DNA of 23,934 nt, taken from positions 19,934 through 43,867 of the forward strand of contig FR899872.1 in the NCBI GenBank assembly GCA_000437595.1. Reading direction: 5' to 3'. Every line of letters begins with the position of its first letter. The first letter of the stretch is position 1. The position numbers and the translations under genes are program-made. Shown piece by piece: positions 6,839-13,250 of the stretch. A model generated the notes under the pieces. It was not told where the DNA came from. It saw nothing but the letters and a program-made list of their open reading frames with translations, and did no database searches. Source of the stretch: Faecalibacterium sp. CAG:74 (GTDB lineage: Bacteria; Bacillota; Clostridia; Christensenellales; Aristaeellaceae).

Positions 6839-7372
6839 ATGAAGAAATTTCTGACCAGCAAGATTGGCAACATCCTGCTGTGCATCGCCGAAATCATCGT
6901 CGGCGTGCTGCTGCTCGTCAACCCCGATGCCGTCACCTCCGCCTTCGTCATCGGCGCGGGCGCTGTCATGATTCTCGCGGGCATCGTCTTCTGCACGCTG
7001 TATTTTGTCGGCGAAGCAGAAAAAATGGTCATCAAACAGCTGCTCTTCAAGGGCTTGCTGCTCATCATCCTCGGCGTTCTGTGCGTGACGCAGTACGGTG
7101 TACTGCTGGCGGCGCTGCCGTTCGTAACGTGGGTGTACGCCATCGCCATGCTGATTCTGGCGGCGTATAAGGTGCAGTGCGCGGTGGACATCCTCCGCCT
7201 GAGCGGCATCCGCTGGTACTTCCCGGCGATTTCCGCGGCGCTGGCGGTTGTGCTGGCACTGTTCATCCTGCTCAACCCGAACACCGCGATGAACATCGTC
7301 TGGGGTTTCATGGGCGTGTCCATCATCCTCGAAGCCGGGCTGGAAATCGCGACGATTATCCTGCTGAAGTAA
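6839..7372 (+). CDS. DUF308/HdeD-like six-helix membrane protein
   Basis: A 177-residue, highly hydrophobic protein with about six membrane helices: roughly residues 7-27, 32-57, 66-85, 88-110, 127-146 and 148-175. The two halves look alike: GVLLLVNPDAVTSAFVIGAG and LALFILLNPNTAMNIVWGFM both show helix-NP-helix. This internal repeat and the 'LNP' turns are typical of the DUF308 (HdeD-related) family, whose biochemical role is generally unknown. The start is supported by GGGAG about 12 bases before the ATG. It follows ftsH by 64 bases with no clear terminator, so read-through from ftsH is likely. A stem-loop with TTTT follows the stop. Confidence 0.75.
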   Translation: MKKFLTSKIGNILLCIAEIIVGVLLLVNPDAVTSAFVIGAGAVMILAGIVFCTLYFVGEAEKMVIKQLLFKGLLLIILGVLCVTQYGVLLAALPFVTWVYAIAMLILAAYKVQCAVDILRLSGIRWYFPAISAALAVVLALFILLNPNTAMNIVWGFMGVSIILEAGLEIATIILLK

Positions 7373-7384
7373 AGCCTGCTATCG

Positions 7385-7415
7385 GCGTCCGCTGGAAATT
7401 CCGGCGGGCGCTTTT
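7385..7415 (+). terminator. Probable intrinsic terminator or attenuator
   Basis: GCGTCCGCTGG and CCGGCGGGCGC (7385-7411) form an 11-bp stem with two G-U pairs around AAATT, followed by TTTT. It lies between the DUF308-like gene and the next membrane-protein gene, only 20 bases before that gene's ATG, so it may reduce read-through rather than end the unit. Confidence 0.55.
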
Positions 7416-7435
7416 GGCGTACTGGAGGAAGGAAA

Positions 7436-8128
7436 ATGGGAGAGAAAATCAGGCGGAAAGCTCTGCTGATTCTGTCCTGCGTCCTGATGCTGGAAGCCGT
7501 CGGCATCCGCCATGTCCCCAATTTCCAGCGTGTCGGGCTGATTCTGTACGCCGCCGGGATGCTGGCGATGTACGCGATGACGCTGCGCCGCAAAATCAAG
7601 GGGCTGGCAGTGAACGAGAACGACTTTATGCCGTTCCTGTTCGGCGCGGGGCTTCTGGCGATAGAGGTTCGCCGCTATGATTTCGGCGAAGAGGGCAAGC
7701 TGTGGCTGTGGATTATCATCATTTCGCTGCTGCTGGCGTTGCCGATGCTGCTTGCGGAGCGCCGCGTTCCGTCCGGAAAGGCGGGGAACAACAAATACTG
7801 GATGCGCGCCATCACGATTGTGTTCCTGATTGTCCTCAGCTGCTTCAACTGGGTCTACGCGACCAACGTTGCTTTTGACACGAGCGAAGGCACGGCGACG
7901 ACGGGCATCATCACGCGGAAGCGGATGGAAAAGGGGACGAAGCACCGGATGAGCTATTATCTGGAAGTGTCGAAGCCTTTGACGAACGAAACAAATACGT
8001 TTTCCGTCAGCAAGAGTGATTATAACCGATATGACGAACAGCGGGTTGTCACCGTGACGGAGCATCCCGGCTTCTGGGGCGCGCCGTATTACGAGGTCGA
8101 ACTGCCGAAGCCGCAAAAGGAGAATTAA
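7436..8128 (+). CDS. Membrane protein of unknown function, first of a tandem paralogous pair
   Basis: A 230-residue protein with about five hydrophobic helices (near residues 8-26, 30-50, 64-80, 89-106 and 124-143), then a soluble tail of about 85 residues. The tail ends in GFWGAPYYEVELPKP. I recognise no named family. The adjacent gene encodes a full-length relative: both share the 'LILYA.G' helix 2, an 'ATN..FD' sequence after the last helix, 'F.VSK.D' in the tail and an identical GFWGAPYY near the end. The tail is probably a small beta-rich domain on one face of the membrane. A GGAGGAAGG site precedes the ATG. Only one base separates its stop from the next ATG, so the pair must be co-translated. 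Confidence 0.7.
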   Translation: MGEKIRRKALLILSCVLMLEAVGIRHVPNFQRVGLILYAAGMLAMYAMTLRRKIKGLAVNENDFMPFLFGAGLLAIEVRRYDFGEEGKLWLWIIIISLLLALPMLLAERRVPSGKAGNNKYWMRAITIVFLIVLSCFNWVYATNVAFDTSEGTATTGIITRKRMEKGTKHRMSYYLEVSKPLTNETNTFSVSKSDYNRYDEQRVVTVTEHPGFWGAPYYEVELPKPQKEN

Positions 8129-8129
8129 C

Positions 8130-8810
8130 ATGCCCAAAAACAACAAATCCACCGCCAAGAGCCCCTTCACCCCGAAACCCGTGGTTTACACCGCGTGGGG
8201 ACTTCTGGCGGCGGCGCTGGTGGCGCACTTCGTCCCGGCGCTGGAAGCCGTTGCGCTGATACTCTACGCGGTCGGGCTGATTGCGCTCTGCCTCCCTGCC
8301 CTGACCGCCCCGAAGAAGGGGACAATCGCCGTTCCGCGCGTGTTTCTGCCGATGCTGGCGGCGGCGTTCCTGATTGTCGGTTGCCAAATCGGGATGCGTC
8401 CGGACGAATCGCCGCTGGTGTGGCGGAGCATCCTGCTTGCGCTGATTCTGCTGATTCCGCTGATGATTTCGGAGAAACAAGCCGCTGCCGACATCAACCG
8501 GGGCAGATTCGCCACGCGGGTGTTCATCGTCGTCGGGGTGCTGTGGATGAGCTGCGCGTTCTGGCTGATTGCGACGAACTCGGTGTTTGACGCGGACGTC
8601 GGCATGTCGCACATCAGCACCGTCTCGCAGACGCGCGCGACAAGCCGCTATTGCTACATGGACGTGGTGTGGGACGGCAGAACGCTGGATTTTCCGGTCA
8701 GCAAGGAGGATTCCAGCGCCATATCTGCCGGGGACGAGGTGCTGGTGACGGAGTACGACGGTTTCTGGGGCGCGCCGTACTACACATGGGAAATCCCTCA
8801 ATCCCCCTGA
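8130..8810 (+). CDS. Membrane protein of unknown function, second of the tandem pair
   Basis: A 226-residue relative of the preceding gene with the same plan: about five helices (near residues 17-35, 37-58, 71-88, 98-113 and 128-148), then a soluble tail with FPVSKEDSS and DGFWGAPYYTWEIP. Similarity along the whole length, with the same order of features, points to tandem duplication followed by divergence; the charged N-terminus (MPKNNKSTAKS) is different. The ribosome binding site (AAAAGGAG) lies inside the end of the upstream gene. Products may act together in one complex, but this is inference. No known domain is recognised and no function is proposed. Confidence 0.7.
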   Translation: MPKNNKSTAKSPFTPKPVVYTAWGLLAAALVAHFVPALEAVALILYAVGLIALCLPALTAPKKGTIAVPRVFLPMLAAAFLIVGCQIGMRPDESPLVWRSILLALILLIPLMISEKQAAADINRGRFATRVFIVVGVLWMSCAFWLIATNSVFDADVGMSHISTVSQTRATSRYCYMDVVWDGRTLDFPVSKEDSSAISAGDEVLVTEYDGFWGAPYYTWEIPQSP

Positions 8811-8837
8811 AAAAACAGCAGGAATCCCGAAAAAGCC

Positions 8838-8866
8838 TTGCACTTTTGGGCGAAATGGCGTACAAT
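8838..8866 (+). promoter_or_regulatory. Sigma-A promoter of the THF riboswitch / folT unit
   Basis: TTGCAC (8838-8843), a 17-base spacer and TACAAT (8861-8866). The expected start near 8873 lies just upstream of the riboswitch. Confidence 0.82.
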
Positions 8867-8886
8867 AGCCTTGCCTGTGATTCGCA

Positions 8887-9002
8887 TCGGGCAGAGTAGC
8901 TGAATCCGCGTTAAGTGTTCATGAACGGGGAGTTGTCATGAAACGAAGCCGCACGGCGGCGCGGTGGGTTCGGCGCATCCCGCTGTCTTGGTGCTGCCTC
9001 CT
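8887..9002 (+). promoter_or_regulatory. Tetrahydrofolate (THF) riboswitch
   Basis: Hallmark THF-riboswitch blocks occur in order: GGGCAGAGTAGCTG (from 8889), CCGCGTTAAGTG (8907-8918), GAACGGGGAGTTGTC (8923-8937), ACGAAG (8942-8947), GCGGTGGGTTCGGCGCATCC (8961-8980) and CTTGGTGCTGCC (8987-8998). The closing stem is GGCAG with CTGCC. It precedes an ECF folate-type transporter S gene, a common location for this class. It senses reduced folates. Confidence 0.95.
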
Positions 9003-9034
9003 GCGAGTTGCGCGCAAAAATTCGCTTAGGAGGC
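8996..9034 (+). promoter_or_regulatory. Shine-Dalgarno-sequestering hairpin (THF riboswitch expression platform)
   Basis: GCCTCCTGCG (8996-9005) can pair with CGC-TT-AGGAGGC (9023-9034), which buries the AGGAGG ribosome binding site of the folT-like gene. The first bases of this arm (8996-8998) are also the 3' arm of the aptamer closing stem, linking ligand state to translation. No T-run follows, so control is more likely translational than by termination. The direction of the switch cannot be read with certainty. Confidence 0.6.
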
Positions 9035-9044
9035 GCTTTTTGTG

Positions 9045-9674
9045 ATGTCACAATCCGTTTTCCATGCCCACTACTGGCGGGACTGCGCCCGGCTGACCAC
9101 CCAGAAGCTCTGCGTGATGGGCGTGCTGATGGCGCTGCAAATCATCCTCAGCCGCATCACTGCCATCAACCTCGGCAACTGGTTGCGCATCAGCTTCGGC
9201 TTTCTGCCCAACGCCATTGCCGGATACCTGCTCGGCCCCATCGGCGGCACGCTCGTAGCGTGGGGGAGCGATGCCCTCGGCACCATCCTCACCGGGCAGG
9301 CGATTAACCCCGGTCTGTCCGTGGCGGCGGCGCTCGGCGGCTTCTTCTACGGGCTGATGCTGCATAAACGTCCGGTTACGATTTGGCGGACGATGGCGTG
9401 CCTGCTTGTCGTGTCGCTGGTGTGCCACTTCCTGCTGAACACCTACTTTCTGGCGATGGCGGGCTTCACCGCGGTGTCCGACGGCGCGGATTATCCCGCG
9501 TTTGTCCGTGAGCTTGTTCGCCCGATTTACGGCGAAGGCGCAACGATGCCCGCGTGGATCAGCGTCTGCAACCGTTTCATCAAGCAGGTCGTCGTCTACC
9601 CGGTCAATGTCGCGATGCTGCTGCTGATGCTGCGCGGCGTGCAGCGGATGCCGAACGCAGTGACGCACTTGTGA
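9045..9674 (+). CDS. folT: ECF transporter S component, folate type
   Basis: Substrate-binding membrane subunit of an energy-coupling-factor vitamin importer. About 209 residues with several membrane helices. The segment LRISFGFLPNAIAGYLLGP followed by GGTLVAWGSDALGTIL is typical of FolT-like S components ('FgflP....G...GP..G...g...D..g'). The THF riboswitch directly upstream supports a folate substrate. The shared EcfA/EcfT module is not in the window. Two adjacent starts are possible, GTG 9042 and ATG 9045, 8 and 11 bases from the AGGAGG; ATG was chosen. nth follows after 16 bases, with its ribosome binding site touching the stop. Confidence 0.85.
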   Translation: MSQSVFHAHYWRDCARLTTQKLCVMGVLMALQIILSRITAINLGNWLRISFGFLPNAIAGYLLGPIGGTLVAWGSDALGTILTGQAINPGLSVAAALGGFFYGLMLHKRPVTIWRTMACLLVVSLVCHFLLNTYFLAMAGFTAVSDGADYPAFVRELVRPIYGEGATMPAWISVCNRFIKQVVVYPVNVAMLLLMLRGVQRMPNAVTHL

Positions 9675-9690
9675 AGGAGAATCCCCCTGA

Positions 9691-10326
9691 ATGACACCTG
9701 AAGAAAACAAACAGTTAATCCTCGCCGAGCTTGACCGTCTCTATCCCCAGCCCAAGCCCGAACTGCATTTCACCAACCCCTACGAGACACTGGTGGCGGT
9801 CATGCTGTCCGCGCAGTGCACCGACAAGCAGGTCAACAAGGTCACGCCCGCTGTGTTCGCGCGTTTCCCCGACGTGAAGAGCATGGCGGAGGCGGATGTT
9901 GCCGAGCTGTACCCGCTGGTGAAAAGCTGCGGCTTCAAGAGCAAGGCAAGCAACATCATTGCCGCGTGCCGGATGATTCTGGCGGAGGACGGCGGCGAAG
10001 TCCCGCACACCATGGAAGCGCTGACCCGTCTGCCGGGCGTCGGGCGCAAAACGGCGAACGTCGTTATGTCCACGGCGTTCCATATTCCGGCAATTGCGGT
10101 GGATACGCACGTTTTTCGCGTCAGCAACCGCCTTGGGCTGGTGGATGCGCCCGACGTGCTGAAGACGGAGATGCAGCTGCGCGCGCTGATTCCGCAGGAC
10201 AGGTGGAGCGACGCGCACCACTGGCTGATTTTCCACGGTCGAAGGGTGTGCAAGGCTCAGCACCCCCTGTGCGGCGAATGCACGCTGCGCCCGTGGTGCA
10301 GGAAGTACAACAGCGAGACCGAATAA
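9691..10326 (+). CDS. nth: Endonuclease III
   Basis: Bifunctional DNA glycosylase/AP lyase of base-excision repair that removes oxidised pyrimidines. 211 residues, the family norm. The helix-hairpin-helix LPGVGRKTANVV contains the catalytic Lys120, and AVDTHVFRVSNR the catalytic Asp138. The C-terminal 4Fe-4S loop has Cys187, Cys194, Cys197 and Cys203 in the expected C-x6-C-x2-C-x5-C spacing. The start follows AAGGAG at 9675-9680, immediately after the folT stop, so it is likely co-transcribed with the THF-controlled gene. A GC-rich hairpin follows the stop. Confidence 0.96.
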   Translation: MTPEENKQLILAELDRLYPQPKPELHFTNPYETLVAVMLSAQCTDKQVNKVTPAVFARFPDVKSMAEADVAELYPLVKSCGFKSKASNIIAACRMILAEDGGEVPHTMEALTRLPGVGRKTANVVMSTAFHIPAIAVDTHVFRVSNRLGLVDAPDVLKTEMQLRALIPQDRWSDAHHWLIFHGRRVCKAQHPLCGECTLRPWCRKYNSETE

Positions 10327-10332
10327 CCCTTC

Positions 10333-10360
10333 GCCCGACTGCGCCCTGCGCCAGCCGGGC
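10333..10360 (+). terminator. Weak hairpin after nth
   Basis: GCCCGACTG and CAGCCGGGC form a stem with one A-C mismatch, followed only by ATTTCT. It is a possible terminator of folT-nth. The rest of the gap to 10441 shows a direct repeat CCCTTCACGCCGCC and nothing else. Confidence 0.4.
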
Positions 10361-10441
10361 ATTTCTCATCCCCAAAAGCGCACACATAATTCCGCATTCC
10401 GAACTCCGCATTTCCCTTCACGCCGCCCCATGCTCCGCCCT

Positions 10442-11446
10442 TCACGCCGCCAAAAGCGCCCGCCCCTCCTCCCGCGTGTGCATCAGCGCGTTCCCTTGCG
10501 CCATATCCCGTGCGTACAGGTAGTCCTCCATCTCCGCAACCGTCCGAATACCCGCGTCGCCCCAGTCCGTCAGCAGCTGAATCAGGTAATTCACCGCGTT
10601 CGTCGGGTTCGCCTCCGCCGTCTTGGCGACCGCCTGAATCATCAGCCCGTCCTCGAACGGGTACGCCCCAAACGCCGCCATCACCCGATTCAGCTGATTC
10701 TCCGTGAACTGCTGATGCAGCAGCACTTTACCCGCCAGTTTCGCACTCTCCCGCACTGACCGCGGAAACGCCCCCTCGCGCGCGCCCGCCTCCGTACACG
10801 CATACGCACCCGTACACGCGCCCGCGCCCGCGTATCCGGCAGAGAAAGCAGATGTCTCCTTTTCATCATCATTCGTTTTCCCTGTTGGGTTTACGGTTTC
10901 CGTTTCTGTTTCTGTATAGTTTATATTAGTGTCGTGGAAATCAGGCGTATTTCCGTGGCAATCGGTTGTGCAATCGGTTGTGCAATCGGTTGGATAAACG
11001 CTTGGGTAAACGCTTGGGTAATTCGGATGATCACGGGGATCGTCGCGGATTTCGGGGCAATCAGCGGGGCAATCGGCTGTGCTGTCAGCACCGATTTCAC
11101 GCGGATAGTCACGCTCAACAGCGCCTTTTCCGTCGCAAACGGAGAAGTAACGCAGGCGGTACGCGGGCGGCGTGCGCTTCTTTTCGCCGGGAATGTACTC
11201 CAAAAGCCCAGCTTCGCAGAGCGTGCGTCGAGCGTCGGCGAGGGCGGTGGCGCTCATGGGAAAGTAGGCGAGCAGGTACGGGTTGTCGATGCGGAGGAAG
11301 CCGTCGCACCAGTCGCCGCCGCGGGCGTGCTGGTTCATGATTTCGATGAGCTTATACCACAGCAGCTGAGCGCTGGCGGGAAGGCGGGTTCGCGCGGCGA
11401 ATGTGTTGAAACGGCGGATTTCAATCAAGTAGTTTACATTGCACAT
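10442..11446 (-). CDS. DnaD-domain replication protein
   Basis: 334 residues from the chosen start. The N-terminal part (LPASAQLLWYKLIEIMNQ, then FPMSATALADARRTLCEAG and PPAYRLRYF) is the winged-helix domain of DnaD-like primosome proteins. The C-terminal part (LLHQQFTENQLNRVMAAFG, NPTNAVNYLIQLLTDWG) resembles the DnaD/DnaB_2 DNA-binding domain, where 'N...Yl..ll..w' is typical. Between them lies a low-complexity linker of about 120 residues with short tandem repeats (YPSVYPSVYP, TTDCTTDCTTDC) and a Gly/Ala/Cys-rich stretch. Such proteins help load the helicase at origins or restart forks; homologues also occur in mobile elements, but nothing mobile is seen nearby. The AAAGGA site abuts the first ATG (11455), so the second ATG (11446), nine bases on, is preferred. 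It has its own promoter and stands alone. Confidence 0.8.
   Translation of the reverse strand: MCNVNYLIEIRRFNTFAARTRLPASAQLLWYKLIEIMNQHARGGDWCDGFLRIDNPYLLAYFPMSATALADARRTLCEAGLLEYIPGEKKRTPPAYRLRYFSVCDGKGAVERDYPREIGADSTADCPADCPEIRDDPRDHPNYPSVYPSVYPTDCTTDCTTDCHGNTPDFHDTNINYTETETETVNPTGKTNDDEKETSAFSAGYAGAGACTGAYACTEAGAREGAFPRSVRESAKLAGKVLLHQQFTENQLNRVMAAFGAYPFEDGLMIQAVAKTAEANPTNAVNYLIQLLTDWGDAGIRTVAEMEDYLYARDMAQGNALMHTREEGRALLAA
10959..11018. repeat. 12-bp tandem repeats within the DnaD-gene linker
   Basis: Three units of caatcggttgtg (the last ends in gga; 10959-10994) are followed by two identical units of taaacgcttggg (10995-11018). They encode the repeated TTDC and SVYP peptides of the linker. 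Twelve is a multiple of three, so unit gain or loss keeps the frame. Confidence 0.9.
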
Positions 11447-11455
11447 TTGGGTCAT

Positions 11456-11461
11456 TCCTTT
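11456..11461 (-). promoter_or_regulatory. Ribosome binding site deciding the DnaD-gene start
   Basis: Minus-strand AAAGGA touches the upstream ATG at 11455, which leaves no spacer, but lies nine bases from the in-frame ATG at 11446. The latter is therefore the likely start. Confidence 0.65.
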
Positions 11462-11493
11462 CGGATTTTATTCGCCGCTATTGCGACAGTGAT

Positions 11494-11523
11494 ATTGTAG
11501 TACGGGGAATGGATGTTCGTCAA
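11494..11523 (-). promoter_or_regulatory. Promoter of the DnaD-domain gene
   Basis: On the minus strand TTGACG (11518-11523), an 18-base spacer and TACAAT (11494-11499), about 33 bases before the ribosome binding site. Phased A-rich repeats lie directly upstream. Confidence 0.78.
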
Positions 11524-11528
11524 GGAAA

Positions 11529-11568
11529 TTTGATTTCATTTGATTTCGCTTGATTTCATTTGATTTTG
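11529..11568. repeat. Four 10-bp phased A/T-tract repeats upstream of the DnaD promoter
   Basis: TTTGATTTCA, TTTGATTTCG, CTTGATTTCA and TTTGATTTTG follow each other without a gap (11529-11538, 11539-11548, 11549-11558, 11559-11568). The 10-base period puts each A/T tract on the same helix face, a pattern expected to bend DNA. They begin five bases upstream of the -35 box of the minus-strand promoter, in the position of an UP element. Confidence 0.85.
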
Positions 11569-11595
11569 GGGTAAAATTCAACAGCGTTTTATTGT

Positions 11596-11725
11596 TGCAC
11601 AGGGGATTTCGCTCCTGCGGGAGCGACGAGGGGGCAATGTAAACAGACGAACGTCTGCGGTCGCCCCCTCGACCCCTTCGCAGTGCACATCACCATCCTT
11701 GACTTTTATCGTGATAGAGAGTGGT
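11596..11725 (+). repeat. Dispersed structured element, copy A
   Basis: AGGGGATTT leads into hairpin CGCTCC-TGCG-GGAGCG (11610-11625). The long stem CGAGGGGGC/GCCCCCTCG (11627-11635 with 11663-11671) encloses a small hairpin CAGACG-AA-CGTCTG (11644-11657). GACCCCTTCGCAGTGCAC and a weaker third hairpin near 11694-11723 follow. This is the most complete copy. It lies between the mreB terminator and the DnaD-gene promoter, together filling the 354-base gap. Confidence 0.85.
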
Positions 11726-11738
11726 GGAAAACTTCCCC

Positions 11739-11790
11739 CAAAAAAAACAAAAAGCCCCGTGCGTTTCCGCTTTCGGAAAAAAACACGGGG
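11739..11790 (-). terminator. Intrinsic terminator of mreB
   Basis: On the minus strand CCCCGTG and CACGGGG (11755-11790) enclose an inner stem TTTCCG-AAAG-CGGAAA. The stem is followed by CTTTTTGTTTTTTTT (11739-11753). It lies about 20 bases after the mreB stop. Confidence 0.9.
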
Positions 11791-11809
11791 TGCATTCGAT
11801 TGCAATGGC

Positions 11810-12847
11810 TTACAGGCGCTTGAAACCCTTGCGGCCGTCGTCGAGCAGGGAGGCGTAGGCGCCGGGGTCTTCCACGGCAATGCCGCAGCCGAGAACGACG
11901 CTGGTCTGCGGGTCGTCGGCGACGCCGCAGGGGATGTGCAGGGCGGTGTAAATCGCTTCGGGCAGGCGCGCCAGTCCCGCTGCGCCGCCGCTTAAGACGA
12001 TGCCGTCATCAAAAATATCGGACGCCAGCTGCGGAGGGGTGCGCACCAGCACGTCCTGAATGCTGCCGATGAGGGCGGCGACGGGGTCTTTCAGCGCCTC
12101 GTAGATTTCAGCGGCGTGAATCTCCTGCGTGCGGGGCAGGCCGGAAAGCTGGTTACGACCGACGACGGGCATGGCAAGGTTCGCTTCGTCGGTTTCGGGC
12201 TTCATCGCCGTGCCGATGTTGATTTTAATCTGCTCGGCGGTTCGCTCGCCAATCAGCAGAGAGTACTTCTTGCGGATGTAGCGGACAATCGCGTCGTCGA
12301 AATAGTCGCCGGCGTAATAGACGCTGGAGGACTGGACGATTTCGCCCTCGGAAATAACGGCAATGTCGGTGATGCCCGCGCCCATGTCCACAATCATGCG
12401 GCCGTAGCGCTGGCGCAAATCCATGCCGACGCCAAGCGCCGCCGCGAGCGGACGATCAAGCAGATAGGTACGCTTCACGCCCGCGTCCAGCAGGATGTTG
12501 ATGAGGGAGTGCTTCTCCGTCTCGGTCACGCCGGAAGGGACGCTCATGACGACGCGCGGCCCGGAGAACAGGCGCTTGGACAGCACACCGTTCAGAAAGA
12601 AGCGGAGCATGGTGTTCGTCAGCTCAAAATCCGCGACGGTGCCCTGCTTCAGCGGGCGAATCGCCATGATGTTGCTGGGCGTGCGGCCGACCATGCGCTG
12701 GGCATCGTCCCCGATGGCCAGCACCTTCTTGGTGGAGCGCTCAATGGCGACTACCGCCGGTCTGCGGAGCACGAGCCCCTTGCCCTGCTGGTAAATCAAT
12801 ACATTGGAGGTTCCAAGGTCAATGCCCAAATCGTTCAGCTGCGCCAT
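11810..12847 (-). CDS. mreB: Rod shape-determining protein, MreB/Mbl family
   Basis: Bacterial actin that forms membrane-associated filaments guiding lateral wall synthesis. 345 residues, family-like. Phosphate-binding loop 1 is LGIDLGTSNVLIY (from residue 7), loop 2 MIVDMGAGITDIAVI, and the adenosine motif region is GIVLSGGAAGLARLPEAIY. MreB-type segments VVMSVPSGVTETEKHS and AEQIKINIGTA are present. The start at 12847 follows GGAGAG by about eight bases; an in-frame ATG 14 codons upstream has no such site. It stands alone without mreC/mreD, so it could be an Mbl- or MreBH-like paralogue, and the exact symbol is uncertain. It has its own promoter, divergent from yqfC, and a strong terminator. 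Confidence 0.9.
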   Translation of the reverse strand: MAQLNDLGIDLGTSNVLIYQQGKGLVLRRPAVVAIERSTKKVLAIGDDAQRMVGRTPSNIMAIRPLKQGTVADFELTNTMLRFFLNGVLSKRLFSGPRVVMSVPSGVTETEKHSLINILLDAGVKRTYLLDRPLAAALGVGMDLRQRYGRMIVDMGAGITDIAVISEGEIVQSSSVYYAGDYFDDAIVRYIRKKYSLLIGERTAEQIKINIGTAMKPETDEANLAMPVVGRNQLSGLPRTQEIHAAEIYEALKDPVAALIGSIQDVLVRTPPQLASDIFDDGIVLSGGAAGLARLPEAIYTALHIPCGVADDPQTSVVLGCGIAVEDPGAYASLLDDGRKGFKRL

Positions 12848-12892
12848 CGCATACTCTCCATTTCCCGGCACGCTTTTCGCGCCGTACATACC

Positions 12893-12921
12893 ATTATACC
12901 ATCAAAAACGGAAAACGTAAA
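12893..12921 (-). promoter_or_regulatory. Promoter of mreB
   Basis: On the minus strand TTTACG (12916-12921), a 17-base spacer and perfect TATAAT (12893-12898) with an extended -10 TGG just before it, about 30 bases from the ribosome binding site. Confidence 0.8.
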
Positions 12922-12940
12922 CAGGTTTTTTCGGGCGGAT

Positions 12941-12969
12941 GGCTATTTTCGGGCGCTGGAACATAAAAA
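12941..12969 (+). promoter_or_regulatory. Possible sporulation (sigma-E) promoter of yqfC
   Basis: GGCTATTT (12941-12948), 13 bases and CATAAAAA (12962-12969) partly match the sigma-E consensus. The site is 27 bases before the yqfC start. yqfC and yqfD belong to the sigma-E regulon in B. subtilis. The match is weak. Confidence 0.35.
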
Positions 12970-12995
12970 TTCGATGAGAAAGGGGGCTGTGCATC

Positions 12996-13250
12996 ATGGA
13001 GAAGGAGCCGTTTTTCCCGCCGGAGGTGACGGGCGGCGCATTCAAGGTGACGCTGACGGGGCGCGGCCGCGCTTGGGTGGAGCAGCATCAGGGTCTGCTG
13101 GGGTACACGGCGGAGGAGGCGCTCTTCCGCACGAAGGAGGGTACGCTGCGCATTAGCGGGGCGAACCTGCGCTTCCTGCGCTATTCATCATCAGACGCGA
13201 TTGTGACCGGGCAAATTGACGCCATCAGCGTGCTGGGAGGCGGAACATGA
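12996..13250 (+). CDS. yqfC: Sporulation protein YqfC (YabP/YqfC family)
   Basis: 84 residues. The segment GLLGYTAEEALFRTKEGTLR followed by ISGANLRFLRYSSSDAIVTG and IDAISVL is the YabP/YqfC-family pattern ('..Y....i.i.T..G.l.I.G..L.i......i...G.i..i'). The protein is a small beta-rich sporulation factor of poorly known biochemistry, made in the mother cell in relatives. AAGGGGG precedes the ATG. Its stop overlaps the yqfD start in ATGA (13247-13250), so the two are translationally coupled. A sigma-E-like promoter may lie upstream. Confidence 0.85.
   Translation: MEKEPFFPPEVTGGAFKVTLTGRGRAWVEQHQGLLGYTAEEALFRTKEGTLRISGANLRFLRYSSSDAIVTGQIDAISVLGGGT

Noticed and set aside
10415..10452. Direct repeat CCCTTCACGCCGCC as an insertion footprint
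   Set aside because: The two 14-base copies are about 15 bases apart with no element between them. It looks like a small local duplication at the end of the DnaD gene.
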